A stretch of 64,000 nucleotides of DNA from Bradyrhizobium jicamae (GCF_018130695.1 NZ_JAFCJX010000038.1:16883-80882); one strand, 5' to 3'; positions 8,421-18,214 are shown, counted from the stretch's first letter. Translations and numbers: made by a program. Notes: generated by a model from the letters alone, not told the origin.

Positions 8421-9416
8421 ATGATTGACATGCCGCCGCTGCAGTTCGCGGAGACGAACGGAATCCGCATGGGCTATTACGATGCGGGCCCGAAGACCGA
8501 CACGCCGCCGGTGGTGCTGTGCCATGGCTGGCCGGAGCTGGCGTTTTCCTGGCGCCACCAGATCAAGGCGCTGAGCGAGGCCGGCATCCGCGTCATCGCG
8601 CCGGACCAGCGCGGCTACGGCGCGACCGACCGGCCCGAGCCGGTCGAAGACTACGACATGGAGCATCTGACCGGCGATCTGGTCGGGCTGCTCGATCACC
8701 TCAAGATCGACAAGGCGATCTTCGTCGGCCACGACTGGGGCGGCTTCGTCGTCTGGCAGATGCCGCTGCGGCATCCGTCGCGGGTCGCCGGCGTGGTCGG
8801 CGTCAACACCCCGCATTGGGACCGCGCGCCGGCCGATCCGATCGCGCTGTTCCGTCAGCGCTTCGGCGACAAGATGTATATCGTTCAGTTCCAGGATCCC
8901 GCGCGCGAGCCGGACAGGATCTTCGGCAGCCGGGTCGAGCAGACTTTCGATGCCTTCATGCGCAAGCCGGTCGCGCGTCCTCCGGGCACGCCGGAGGAGA
9001 AGCCGATCGCCGGCGTCGGCGCTTCGGCGCGGGTCAATCTGGCGTTTCCGCAGATGATCGCGAATTACGATGCCAAGCACGATCCGCGCACGCCGATCCT
9101 GTCGGCGGAGGAGAAGAAGGTGTTCGTCGACACCTTCACCAAAACCGGCTTCACCGGCGGCATCAACTGGTATCGCAACTTCACCCGCAACTGGCGGCGT
9201 GCCGAGGGGCTGGACCACACCATCCACGTGCCCGCGCTGATGATCATGGCCGAGAACGACGCGGTGCTGCCGCCCTCGGCCGCCGACGGCATGGAGAAGT
9301 TGATCGCGGACCTCGAGAAATACCTGGTCCGGGACAGCGGCCATTGGACGCAGCAGGAAAAGCCCGAAGAAGTCAGCGGCAAGCTGATCGAGTGGCGTAG
9401 AAAACGGTTTGGGTAA
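8421..9416 (+). CDS. Epoxide hydrolase-type alpha/beta hydrolase
   Basis: A 331-residue protein of the soluble epoxide hydrolase family. The oxyanion motif HGWPE and the nucleophile elbow GHDWGG are present, giving Asp105 as nucleophile; an Asp rather than Ser is the mark of epoxide hydrolases and dehalogenases. The catalytic His is H308 in the SGHWTQQE motif. A cap-domain Tyr in NWYRNF fits epoxide activation and argues against a dehalogenase. It lies 10 bp after the WS/DGAT gene and upstream of the CYP102-type P450, a reasonable source of fatty-acid epoxides. A functional link between the three is inference. Confidence 0.9.
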   Translation: MIDMPPLQFAETNGIRMGYYDAGPKTDTPPVVLCHGWPELAFSWRHQIKALSEAGIRVIAPDQRGYGATDRPEPVEDYDMEHLTGDLVGLLDHLKIDKAIFVGHDWGGFVVWQMPLRHPSRVAGVVGVNTPHWDRAPADPIALFRQRFGDKMYIVQFQDPAREPDRIFGSRVEQTFDAFMRKPVARPPGTPEEKPIAGVGASARVNLAFPQMIANYDAKHDPRTPILSAEEKKVFVDTFTKTGFTGGINWYRNFTRNWRRAEGLDHTIHVPALMIMAENDAVLPPSAADGMEKLIADLEKYLVRDSGHWTQQEKPEEVSGKLIEWRRKRFG

Positions 9417-9424
9417 TTCTCACG

Positions 9425-9550
9425 CCGTCATTGCGAGGAGCGTAAGCGACGAAGCAATCCATATCTCCGCTTGCGGCACGATGGATTGCTTCATAGCGGA
9501 GTTTATCATCCGGCCCGCCGAGGGCGGGACCGGGTGGCTCGCAATGACGG
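9425..9550. repeat. Family A inverted-repeat element, copy 1
   Basis: Perfect outer arms CCGTCATTGCGAG (9425-9437) and CTCGCAATGACGG (9538-9550) enclose perfect inner arms GAAGCAATCCAT (9451-9462) and ATGGATTGCTTC (9481-9492). The same arms occur at 29313-29398. This copy carries about 40 extra bases between an inner and an outer arm. It lies in the leader of the CYP102-type gene. Such elements are common in Bradyrhizobium spacers; mobility by a REP-type transposase is plausible but no transposase is here. Confidence 0.9.
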
Positions 9551-9587
9551 CGGAATAACAGACAGGCTTAGGGGAGAGACTGCGACA

Positions 9588-12500
9588 ATGGCGTCCGGCA
9601 ACAAATTGGCTCCGATTCCGCATCCGCCGACAAAACCGGTGGTCGGCAACATGTTGTCGCTGGATTCGACCGCGCCGGTGCAGCATCTGGTCAAGCTCTC
9701 CAAGGAGCTCGGGCCGATCTTCTGGTTGGACATGATGGGCGCGCCGATCGTGATCGTGTCCGGTCACGATCTGGTCGACGAGCTCTCCGACGAGAAGCGC
9801 TTCGACAAGGCAGTGCGCGGCTCGCTGCGCCGGGTGCGCGCGGTCGGCGGCGACGGCCTGTTCACGGCCGACACCAAGGAGCCGAACTGGAGCAAGGCGC
9901 ACAACATCCTGATGCAGCCGTTCGGCAACCGCGCCATGCAGTCGTATCACCCGAGCATGGTCGATATCGCCGAGCAGCTGGTGAAGAAGTGGGAGCGGCT
10001 CAACGCCGACGAGGAGATCGACGTCGTCCACGACATGACGGCGCTGACGCTGGACACGATCGGCCTGTGCGGCTTCGACTACCGTTTCAACTCGTTCTAC
10101 CGCAGGGATTACCACCCCTTCGTGGAATCGCTGGTGCGTTCGCTCGAGACCATCATGATGACCCGCGGCCTGCCGCTGGAAAATCTCTGGATGCAGAAGC
10201 GGCGCAAGACGCTCGGCGAGGACGTCGCCTTCATGAACAAGATGGTCGACGAGATCATCGCCGAACGGCGCGGCGGGGGCGGTGATACCGACGGCAAGAA
10301 GGACATGCTGGCGGCGATGATGACCGGCGTCGACCGCTCGACCGGCGAGCAGCTCGATGACGTCAACATCCGCTACCAGATCAACACTTTCCTGATCGCG
10401 GGCCACGAGACCACCTCCGGTCTGTTGTCGTGCACGATCTACGCGCTGCTGAAGCATCCGGACGTGCTGAAGAAGGCCTATGAGGAGGTCGACCGCGTTC
10501 TCGGGCCCGACGTCAACGCGCGGCCGACCTATCAGCAGGTCACCCAGCTCACCTACATCACGCAATGCCTGAAGGAAGCGCTGCGGCTATGGCCGCCGGC
10601 GCCGGCCTATGGCATCGCGCCGCTCACTGATGAGAGCATCGGCGGCGGCAAGTACAAGCTCCGGAAGAACACCTTCATCACCGTCCTGGTGATGGCGCTG
10701 CATCGCGATCCCTCGGTGTGGGGCCCGCACCCCGACAAGTTCGATCCCGAGAATTTCAGTCGCGAGGCCGAGGCCAAACGCCCGATCAACGCCTGGAAGC
10801 CGTTCGGCAACGGCCAGCGCGCCTGCATCGGCCGGGGCTTTGCGATGCATGAGGCGGCGCTGGCGATCGGCATGATCCTCCAGCGCTTCAAGCTGATGGA
10901 CATCCATCGCTACCAGATGCACCTGAAGGAGACCCTGACGGTCAAGCCCGACGGCTTCAAGATCAAGGTGCGCGCGCGCGACGACAGGGATCGCGGCGAG
11001 TTCGCTGGCGCGACCGGCACAGCTGCCGTCACGCCGCAAGCGCCGCGCGCGCCGGTCGCGCGTCCCGGCCACAACACGCCGATGCTGGTGCTGTACGGCT
11101 CCAATCTCGGCTCGTCCGAGGAACTGGCGACGCGCATGGCGGACCTCGCCGAGATCAACGGCTTCGCCACGCGGCTCGGCGCGCTCGACGACTATGTCGG
11201 CAAGCTGCCGGAAGAGGGCGGCGTGCTGATCATCTGCGCCTCCTACAATGGCGCCGCGCCCGACAACGCCACGCAGTTCGTGAAATGGCTCGACAGCGAC
11301 CTGCCGAAGGATGCGTTTGCGAAAGTGCGCTACGCCGTGTTTGGTTGCGGCAACAGCGATTGGGCCGCGACCTATCAATCGGTGCCGCGCTACATCGACG
11401 AGCAGCTGTCGGCGCATGGTGGCCGCGCGGTCTATCCGCGCGGCGAGGGCGATGCGCGCAGCGATCTCGACGGCCAGTTCCAGAAATGGTTCCCCGAGGC
11501 TGCGAAAGTTGCGACCAAGGAATTCGGCATCGACTGGAATTTCACCCGCACCGCCGAGGACGAGCCGCTCTATGCGATCGAGCCGGTGGCGCAGGGCGCG
11601 GTCAACACCATCGTCACCCAAGGCGGCGCGGTGCCGATGAAGGTGCTGGCGAACTCCGAGCTGCAGAACAAGGAGGGCGCGCATCCGTCCGACCGCTCGA
11701 CGAGGCATATCGAGGTCGAGCTGCCCGCGGGCCTGAACTATCGCGTCGGCGATCACCTCAGCGTGGTGCCGCGCAACGATCCGACCCTGGTGGATTCGGT
11801 CGCGCGGCGCTTCGGCTTCCTGCCGGCCGACCAGATCCGCCTGCAGGTCTCCGAAGGCCGCCGCGCGCAACTGCCGGTCGGTAACGCCGTGTCGGTCGGG
11901 CGTCTCTTGACCGAATTCGTCGAGCTGCAGCAGGTTGCGACCCGCAACCAGATCAAGATCATGTCGGAGCACACGCGCTGCCCGATGACCAAGCCGAAGC
12001 TCGTGGCCTATGTCGGCGACGACGACGCCTCCGCGGAGCGCTACCGCACCGAGGTCCTCGCAAAACGCAAATCGGTGTTCGACCTGCTGGAGGAGTATCC
12101 GGCCTGCGAGCTGCCGTTCCACATCTATCTCGAAATGCTCTCGTTGCTGGCGCCGCGCTATTACTCGATCTCGTCGTCACCGGCTGATGAGGCGCAGCGC
12201 TGCAGCGTCACGGTCGGAGTCGTCGAAGCTCCGGCGAGCTCCGGCCGCGGCATCTATCGCGGCGTCTGCTCGAACTACATGGCGCGCCGCCGTGCCGGCG
12301 ACACCATCCACGCCACGGTGAAGGAAACCAAAGCCGGCTTCCGCCTGCCCGACGACAACAATGTGCCGATCATCATGATCGGCCCCGGCACGGGCCTTGC
12401 GCCCTTCCGCGGCTTCCTGCAGGAGCGCGCCGCGCGGAAGGCCAAGGGTGCCAGCCTCGGACCTGCGATGCTGCTGTTCGGTTGCCGTCATCCCGAGCAG

Positions 12501-12824
12501 GATTTCCTCTATGCCGACGAGCTGAAGGGTTTTGCGGCGGACGGCATCTGCGATCTCCACACCGCCTTCTCGCGCGCCGATGGGCCGAAGACCTATGTGC
12601 AGCACGTGCTCGCCGCGCAGAAGGATCGGGTCTGGCAGCTGATCGAGCAGGGCGCCGTGATCTATGTCTGCGGCGACGGCGGCAAGATGGAGCCCGACGT
12701 CAAGGCCGCACTGATGGCGATCTATCGCGAGCGCAAGGGCACCGATGAGGCCGCAGCGTCACGCTGGATCGAGGAGATGGGCGCCAAGAACCGCTACGTG
12801 CTCGACGTCTGGGCGGGCGGGTAG
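9588..12824 (+). CDS. Bifunctional cytochrome P450/NADPH-P450 reductase (CYP102 / P450-BM3 type)
   Basis: A 1078-residue self-sufficient monooxygenase with three domains. The P450 heme domain (about 1-460) has an I-helix AGHETTSG, an ExxR (KEALR) and the heme-ligand loop FGNGQRACIG with Cys413. The FMN flavodoxin domain (about 495-640) begins MLVLYGSNLGSSEE. The FAD/NADPH reductase domain has PRYYSISSSP and an NADPH loop GPGTGLAPFRGF. Relatives hydroxylate or epoxidise fatty acids at subterminal carbons using NADPH. The ATG at 9588 follows GGGGAGAG; the open frame upstream runs through repeat A and is not coding. The neighbouring epoxide hydrolase and WS/DGAT suggest a role in acyl-chain modification. 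Confidence 0.97.
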   Translation: MASGNKLAPIPHPPTKPVVGNMLSLDSTAPVQHLVKLSKELGPIFWLDMMGAPIVIVSGHDLVDELSDEKRFDKAVRGSLRRVRAVGGDGLFTADTKEPNWSKAHNILMQPFGNRAMQSYHPSMVDIAEQLVKKWERLNADEEIDVVHDMTALTLDTIGLCGFDYRFNSFYRRDYHPFVESLVRSLETIMMTRGLPLENLWMQKRRKTLGEDVAFMNKMVDEIIAERRGGGGDTDGKKDMLAAMMTGVDRSTGEQLDDVNIRYQINTFLIAGHETTSGLLSCTIYALLKHPDVLKKAYEEVDRVLGPDVNARPTYQQVTQLTYITQCLKEALRLWPPAPAYGIAPLTDESIGGGKYKLRKNTFITVLVMALHRDPSVWGPHPDKFDPENFSREAEAKRPINAWKPFGNGQRACIGRGFAMHEAALAIGMILQRFKLMDIHRYQMHLKETLTVKPDGFKIKVRARDDRDRGEFAGATGTAAVTPQAPRAPVARPGHNTPMLVLYGSNLGSSEELATRMADLAEINGFATRLGALDDYVGKLPEEGGVLIICASYNGAAPDNATQFVKWLDSDLPKDAFAKVRYAVFGCGNSDWAATYQSVPRYIDEQLSAHGGRAVYPRGEGDARSDLDGQFQKWFPEAAKVATKEFGIDWNFTRTAEDEPLYAIEPVAQGAVNTIVTQGGAVPMKVLANSELQNKEGAHPSDRSTRHIEVELPAGLNYRVGDHLSVVPRNDPTLVDSVARRFGFLPADQIRLQVSEGRRAQLPVGNAVSVGRLLTEFVELQQVATRNQIKIMSEHTRCPMTKPKLVAYVGDDDASAERYRTEVLAKRKSVFDLLEEYPACELPFHIYLEMLSLLAPRYYSISSSPADEAQRCSVTVGVVEAPASSGRGIYRGVCSNYMARRRAGDTIHATVKETKAGFRLPDDNNVPIIMIGPGTGLAPFRGFLQERAARKAKGASLGPAMLLFGCRHPEQDFLYADELKGFAADGICDLHTAFSRADGPKTYVQHVLAAQKDRVWQLIEQGAVIYVCGDGGKMEPDVKAALMAIYRERKGTDEAAASRWIEEMGAKNRYVLDVWAGG

Positions 12825-12840
12825 CCGCCAATCCTAGCGT

Positions 12841-12929
12841 TGTAGGGTGGGCAAAGCGCAGCGTGCCCACCATCGCGAGCACACCGTGGATGGTGGGCAA
12901 GGCGCAAACGCGCCTTTGCCCACCCTACA
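12841..12929. repeat. Family B inverted-repeat element (TGTAGGGTGGGC type)
   Basis: Perfect 16-bp outer arms TGTAGGGTGGGCAAAG (12841-12856) and CTTTGCCCACCCTACA (12914-12929) surround inner arms GCCCACCAT (12865-12873) and ATGGTGGGC (12890-12898). The transcript would fold into a long hairpin and might end transcription of the P450 gene. Immediately after it, 12938-12966 carries one half of the family C sequence seen whole at 14876-14962. Confidence 0.88.
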
Positions 12930-12986
12930 TCTTTGTGGCCCGGATTGCGCTTCGCTCCATCCGGTCCACGCGCTAAACCTGCTTAT

Positions 12987-13424
12987 TCACTTTCCCGCAT
13001 CATCCGCGCGCCCTTTCACGATCCATCGCGTGACCAGGAAGGTCACCAGGATAAGTCCGATCGGTGCGGACATAAGAAATGGATTCGTGATCCCTTCGGC
13101 CGCCAGGCGCTGCATGATCACGGGAGCGAGAAACGCCGCCGTCATGGTCGCGAGGCCTTCCCAGGGAGACATGACCACCAATATTCGTTCCACGCTGATG
13201 AAGAAGAAGGGCATCAGGAAGAGTGATAGCGCCAGGCCCGCAGCCAAGGCCTGCCATAACGGCGGCGTCGCACGGTCGCTGATCGTAATGATGTTGAATA
13301 CAAGGATATTCCCGAGCACGATGCAGACCACCGTAGCCGCGACAGCAAAACGGGGTTGGTCAGTCCCCAGCATGAACCTCAGAACACGCCGACCAAGCGG
13401 CATCTTCCCACCAGGTGTCGACAT
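12987..13424 (-). CDS. Hypothetical four-helix membrane protein
   Basis: A 145-residue protein with about four membrane segments (roughly residues 27-50, 57-78, 85-105 and 118-137). It has a basic N-terminal cytosolic tail and a polar C-terminus (KGRADDAGK). I recognise no named family, catalytic motif or metal-binding cluster. The ATG at 13424 has a GGGAA stretch immediately upstream, only a fair ribosome site. It follows the NTF2-like gene on the same strand after 159 bp, and its 3' side faces the P450 gene across the family B repeat. Confidence 0.65.
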   Translation of the reverse strand: MSTPGGKMPLGRRVLRFMLGTDQPRFAVAATVVCIVLGNILVFNIITISDRATPPLWQALAAGLALSLFLMPFFFISVERILVVMSPWEGLATMTAAFLAPVIMQRLAAEGITNPFLMSAPIGLILVTFLVTRWIVKGRADDAGK

Positions 13425-13583
13425 TTCCCGACGCGCCTCTCATCTGGAACAGTGACCTGCGAAAACGACCACAAGCCTGGCAGGCCATCGTCGTATGGTC
13501 ACTTATTCAGTCGGGCGCCGTGATATAAGTCACACGGCGATCATCCGAGAGGCCCGGAACGACGGGCTACAGGCAAGGGTCGC

Positions 13584-14051
13584 TCAGAACATCGTATTGT
13601 TGTTCGCCGGGTTCTCCGGGACCGGCTGCACGACGTCCCAGTGCTCGACGATCTTGCCGTTCTCCAGCTTGAAGATGTCGACGATGGCGTTGCCGCGCGT
13701 GCCGGGTTCGCGGACGGCATGGACGTGCAGGATCACGTAGTCGCCGTCGACGAAGGAGCGCTTGATCTCGCTGTGTGAGTTCGGAAACTTTTCGCGCAGG
13801 AAGCCGATGAACTTCTTGAAGCCCTCGGGGCCGTCGGCGGCATTCGGATTGTGCTGCACGTAGCGGTCGCCGACATAGGCCAGCGCGGCGTCGGCATCCT
13901 TCTGATTCAGGCCCTTTTCATAGAACGCCAGCACGGCCTTGCGGTTGGCTTCCTGCTGGGCCTCGTTGGCAGCGGCCATGGCGCCGGTCGAAGCGAGCGC
14001 CAGCAGGATCGCCGCCGACAGGCCTGCCCGTAGTGCGAACTTGTTCGTCAT
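13584..14051 (-). CDS. Exported nuclear transport factor 2 (SnoaL)-like protein
   Basis: A 155-residue protein with a Sec signal peptide in residues 1-27 (TNKFALRAG, hydrophobic core, AMAAA cleavage region), followed by a SnoaL-like/NTF2 fold of about 125 residues. The segments AVLAFYEKGLNQKD, YVQHNPNAADGPEG and the C-terminal IFKLENGKIVEHWDVVQPVP are characteristic. Such exported SnoaL proteins have no fixed biochemical role; some bind small hydrophobic molecules. The ATG at 14051 was chosen because it starts the signal peptide; the longer frame reading to 14762 runs antisense to the next gene. Confidence 0.85.
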   Translation of the reverse strand: MTNKFALRAGLSAAILLALASTGAMAAANEAQQEANRKAVLAFYEKGLNQKDADAALAYVGDRYVQHNPNAADGPEGFKKFIGFLREKFPNSHSEIKRSFVDGDYVILHVHAVREPGTRGNAIVDIFKLENGKIVEHWDVVQPVPENPANNNTMF

Positions 14052-14204
14052 CTGAAACTCCGTGGTGACCGATCGCGTCTCTCGCGTCGTCGCCTGTATA
14101 GAAGCCGCGCCTGACGGCCGGAAGAACGTACCGGGAGGTGACAAGGTTACCAAACGGACACCGGCGTCGCGCGCTTGCGAGGCGGCCATGCTACAAGCCG
14201 TCCC

Positions 14205-14879
14205 ATGATTCCCTGGGAAAAGATCGACACCGCCCGCATCCCTGGCACCACGGACGAACTCCGCCTGATGCGCCGCGGCAAGGAGTTCTCGATCAAGCTC
14301 GGCACCAACGAGCTGATGAACAGCCGCCTGTCGGGCTCGGAAGCCGCACTCGCGACGCTTGCGGCCAAACGCATCGAGAAGGTCGCAGCACCCAAGGTCC
14401 TGATCGGCGGCCTCGGCATGGGCTTCACGTTGCGCGCCGCGCTCGCCGTGCTCGGAGCCAAGGCCAGGATCACGGTTTCCGAACTGGTGCCCGAAGTGGT
14501 CGCTTGGGCCAAAGGGCCCATGGCGGAGATCCATGGCGACAGCCTGAGCGATCCCCGCGTGCGCATCGAGGAGGTCGATGTCGCTGCTGTGATCGATCGG
14601 CATCCGGCCGGCTTCGATGCGATCCTGCTCGACGTCGACAACGGGCCGGAAGGGCTGACCCGCAAGGCCAATGACGCGCTCTATGGTCCGGCTGGATTGC
14701 GGGCGGCGCATGATGCGCTGCGACCGCACGGCGTGCTGGCGGTCTGGTCGTCGGGCCCGCATCCGAATTTTACGAAGCGGCTGCGCAGTGCCGGCTTCGA
14801 TGCGAGTGAAGTCGCGGTGCGTGCCACCGGCCGCGGCGGCGGCTCACGGCATGTGATCTGGATTGCAACAAGATCGTAG
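14205..14879 (+). CDS. Spermidine synthase-like/SAM-dependent methyltransferase-fold protein
   Basis: A 224-residue Rossmann-fold protein resembling spermidine synthase-like proteins. The nucleotide-binding loop GGLGMGFTLRAAL and the acidic ISELVPEVV-type strand match an S-adenosylmethionine (or decarboxylated SAM) site. ILLDVDNGPEGL is the strand-4 motif of the spermidine-synthase fold. It lacks the N-terminal beta domain of true spermidine synthases, so polyamine synthesis is not assured. The ATG at 14205 was chosen; an in-frame TTG at 14175 is possible. The TAG stop (14877-14879) lies inside the left arm of a family C repeat. Confidence 0.75.
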   Translation: MIPWEKIDTARIPGTTDELRLMRRGKEFSIKLGTNELMNSRLSGSEAALATLAAKRIEKVAAPKVLIGGLGMGFTLRAALAVLGAKARITVSELVPEVVAWAKGPMAEIHGDSLSDPRVRIEEVDVAAVIDRHPAGFDAILLDVDNGPEGLTRKANDALYGPAGLRAAHDALRPHGVLAVWSSGPHPNFTKRLRSAGFDASEVAVRATGRGGGSRHVIWIATRS

Positions 14880-14962
14880 CCCGGATGGAGCGCAGCGTAA
14901 TCCGGGGCCGGACCATCCGCGGATCGACTTTCCCGGATTGCGCTGCGCTCCATCCGGGCTAC
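14876..14962. repeat. Family C inverted-repeat element (GTAGCCCGGATGG type)
   Basis: Arms at 14876-14897 and 14941-14962 are perfect reverse complements over 22 bases, beginning GTAGCCCGGATGG and ending CCATCCGGGCTAC. The left arm contains the TAG stop codon of the upstream gene at its second base, so the element abuts the coding sequence exactly. A half copy lies at 12938-12966. A hairpin from this element could also act as a terminator. Confidence 0.9.
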
Positions 14963-14975
14963 GAAGCTACGAAGC

Positions 14976-15902
<927 letters not shown>

Positions 15903-15969
15903 CCCCTGATGGTATCGCGGTCAGCCTGTATGGCACGCTTTGACGCGGTGCAGAAGGGAAAGGCTCTTG

Positions 15970-16022
15970 TTTTGACGCGTTTTCTTCACGCGAACCGGAA
16001 TCCACTTCGCTTGAAAACGCTA
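15970..16022. repeat. Family F repeat, copy 1
   Basis: The segment with GACGCGTTTTCTTCACGCG, then AACCGG and CCACTTCGCT is the reverse complement of 46171-46219 with a few differences. It lies in the spacer between the hydrolase and the PhaE-like gene. Such dispersed spacer sequence is common in Bradyrhizobium genomes. No open frame is associated with it. Confidence 0.75.
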
Positions 16023-16137
16023 TGGGATGCCTGCGTCCACTGCGCGCTGTTGACCGATCCACGGCAACGGTGTCGTATGGTGCAAAGACTGAGGAAGCGT
16101 GACAAGCGCTCGACTTTGATTTTGGAGGAGCGCCGCA

Positions 16138-16521
16138 ATGGCCGACAAGGGCAACGACCCTGCCGTGATCTGGCAGACAATGATTGGCGAGATGGAGAAG
16201 GGATTCAACTCCTTTGCCAACCAGGCGATGGCGTCGCCGGAATTTTCCAAAATCATGAACCAGGCCGGCGGTGCCGCGGCTGGCGCACAGAAGCAGTTCG
16301 GCGAGATGATGGAGAAGTACCTCCTTTCCATGAACCTGCCGAGCCGGGCGCAACTCGTCGGCATGGCCGAGCGCATTCAGGCGATCGAGGGCCAGCTCAA
16401 CGAGATCAAATCGTTGCTGCAGCAGGTGCACCACAATTCGCTGGCGCCGGAAGGCGGTTACGGCATGACGCCGCGTCCGCCGCGCACCAGGCAGCCGCCG
16501 CCGGAGGGAGAGAAGAAATGA
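16138..16521 (+). CDS. Short PhaE-like PHA synthase accessory subunit
   Basis: A 127-residue protein encoded directly ahead of, and overlapping by 4 bp (ATGA), a class III PHA synthase gene. The GGAGGAG ribosome site supports the ATG at 16138. It is largely helical, with a conserved-looking C-terminal stretch (AERIQAIEGQLNEIKSLLQQ) like the coiled region of PhaE, and a Pro-rich tail. True PhaE subunits of class III enzymes are usually 300 residues or more, so this is either a shortened PhaE or a different small partner. By position it probably binds PhaC and helps granule association. The identification rests mainly on context. Confidence 0.72.
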   Translation: MADKGNDPAVIWQTMIGEMEKGFNSFANQAMASPEFSKIMNQAGGAAAGAQKQFGEMMEKYLLSMNLPSRAQLVGMAERIQAIEGQLNEIKSLLQQVHHNSLAPEGGYGMTPRPPRTRQPPPEGEKK

Positions 16522-17600
16522 ACGCTCCCACAGGATTCGATTTCGCCTCGATCTCGGAGCGGGTGCAGACCGAGGTGCAGCGCGCGATCCAGCGCAGCAT
16601 CAAGGGCGTCGAGTATTTCTCGACCTCGGGACCCACGCTCGGCTCGACGCCGAAGGACGTGCTGCATTCGCGCGGCACCATGAACCTCTATCACTACCGG
16701 TCGCAGGCCAGCGAAGTCTATCGCGTGCCGGTGCTGATCGTGATGGCCACCACCAATCGCGGCTATATCCTCGACATGGTGCCCGGCATGAGCTTCATCG
16801 AGTTCATGCTCAAGCGCGGCTACGACGTCTACATGCTGGACTGGACCGCGCCGAAGCCGGAGGAGAAGTCGCTTCGCATGGAGGACTATGTCCTCGACTT
16901 CATCCCGGACTCGATCCGCCGCGTGCAGCAGGATTCCGGCGAGAAGGAGGTCTCGGTCATCGGCTATTGCTTCGGCGGCGTGCTGTCGCTGCTGTATGGC
17001 TCGATCTTCCACGACGGGCCGATGAAGAACCTGATCTGCTTCACCACGCCGATCGACTTCCGCGAGATGAAGCTGTTCTCGAACTTCTCCGACCGCCGCT
17101 ATTTCGACGTCGATCGCCTGATCGACAGTACCGGCAACATGCCGCCCGAGCTTATCCTGCAGTCGTTCGACATGCTGCGGCCGGCCTCGCGCGCCGCCGG
17201 CCAGATCCAGCTCTGGGACAACATCTGGAACGACGAGTTCGTCAAATCCTACCGGATGTTCGACCGTTGGGCGTCCGACATCCTGCCGCTGGCGGGCGAA
17301 TATTTCCGCACCATCACCAAGGACCTGATGTGGGACAACAAGCTCTACAACGACACCATGACGGTCGGCGGGCACGAGGCGAAGCTCGAGAACATCAAGG
17401 TGCCGTTGCTGCACGCGGTCGCCGAGCACGATCACATCGTGCCCTATGATGCGGCCAAGCACCTGATCACCAAGATCGGCTCTGAAGACAAGGAAGAGGT
17501 GATGCTCAAGGGCGGTCACGTCTCCCTCGTCGCCGGCGCCAATGCGATCAAGCGGCTGTGGCCGAAACTGGATACCTGGTTGGGCAAGAGATCGACCTAG
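16518..17600 (+). CDS. phaC: Poly(3-hydroxyalkanoate) synthase, class III PhaC
   Basis: A 360-residue polyester synthase that polymerises (R)-3-hydroxyacyl-CoA into PHA on granules. The lipase-like box GYCFGG carries Cys151 in place of the usual Ser. Asp305 (EHDHIVPYD) and His334 (KGGHVSL) complete the triad, with spacing close to class III enzymes such as that of Allochromatium. The length (about 360 rather than about 590) and the adjoining small subunit gene also point to class III. The N-terminal SKGVEYF..GPTLGSTPKDV and the VYMLDWT.P segment are family signatures. The start overlaps the upstream gene stop. Confidence 0.95.
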   Translation: MNAPTGFDFASISERVQTEVQRAIQRSIKGVEYFSTSGPTLGSTPKDVLHSRGTMNLYHYRSQASEVYRVPVLIVMATTNRGYILDMVPGMSFIEFMLKRGYDVYMLDWTAPKPEEKSLRMEDYVLDFIPDSIRRVQQDSGEKEVSVIGYCFGGVLSLLYGSIFHDGPMKNLICFTTPIDFREMKLFSNFSDRRYFDVDRLIDSTGNMPPELILQSFDMLRPASRAAGQIQLWDNIWNDEFVKSYRMFDRWASDILPLAGEYFRTITKDLMWDNKLYNDTMTVGGHEAKLENIKVPLLHAVAEHDHIVPYDAAKHLITKIGSEDKEEVMLKGGHVSLVAGANAIKRLWPKLDTWLGKRST

Positions 17601-17623
17601 TCGATCGGGATCAAGAGAGTGAC

Positions 17624-18214
17624 ATGACCGAACAACGTTCCTATCCGCGTCACGTCAAGACGGACGCCGGCGACATCGAATTCCGCCTGATGTCGCGCGC
17701 CGACGAAGCGGCCGTGCTGGAGTTCGCGCAAAAGCTGCCGACCCACGACCTGCTGTTCCTGCCGCGCAACATCAGCCAGCCCAAGGTGCTGTCGGCCTGG
17801 ATCCACGAGATCGAGCGCGGCGACATCACGAGCCTTCTGGCCGTGAAGGGTGGCAAGGTGGTCGGCTGCGGCACGCTGGTGCGCGATCCCCACTCCTGGT
17901 CCACCCATGTCGGCGAGATCCGGATGGTGGTGTCGCAGGACGTGCGCGGGCAGGGCGTCGGCCGGGCGCTGTCGCAGGAGACCTTCGCCATTGCCCTCGG
18001 GGCGGGGCTGGAGAAGCTGTCGGTGCAGATGACGGTCGACCAGCAGGCGGCGATCGCGCTGTTCGAGAGCCTCGGCTTCAAGGCCGAGGCCCTGCTGCGC
18101 GACCACGTCCGGGACGTCGGCGGCAAGAAGCACGACATCGTCGTGCTCGGGCACAATGTGGCGCTGGTTGCGGCACAGATGGAGGCCTACGGGCTGCCGG
18201 GCGCCGTTCAATAG
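17624..18214 (+). CDS. GNAT family N-acetyltransferase
   Basis: A 196-residue GNAT acetyltransferase. The acetyl-CoA pyrophosphate loop is visible as VRGQGVGRAL (the R/QxxGxG/A motif) after the strand EIRMVVSQD, and the C-terminal motif LFESLGFKAEALL follows. The acceptor substrate is unknown. It starts 23 bp after phaC; I chose the ATG at 17624, whose upstream GAGAG serves as a weak ribosome site. It is probably cotranscribed with phaC. The sequence gives no direct evidence that it acts on PHA metabolism. Confidence 0.85.
   Translation: MTEQRSYPRHVKTDAGDIEFRLMSRADEAAVLEFAQKLPTHDLLFLPRNISQPKVLSAWIHEIERGDITSLLAVKGGKVVGCGTLVRDPHSWSTHVGEIRMVVSQDVRGQGVGRALSQETFAIALGAGLEKLSVQMTVDQQAAIALFESLGFKAEALLRDHVRDVGGKKHDIVVLGHNVALVAAQMEAYGLPGAVQ

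Noticed and set aside
10587..12122. 511-codon minus-strand frame inside the CYP102-type gene
   Set aside because: It is antisense to flavodoxin and reductase domains with intact motifs on the plus strand.
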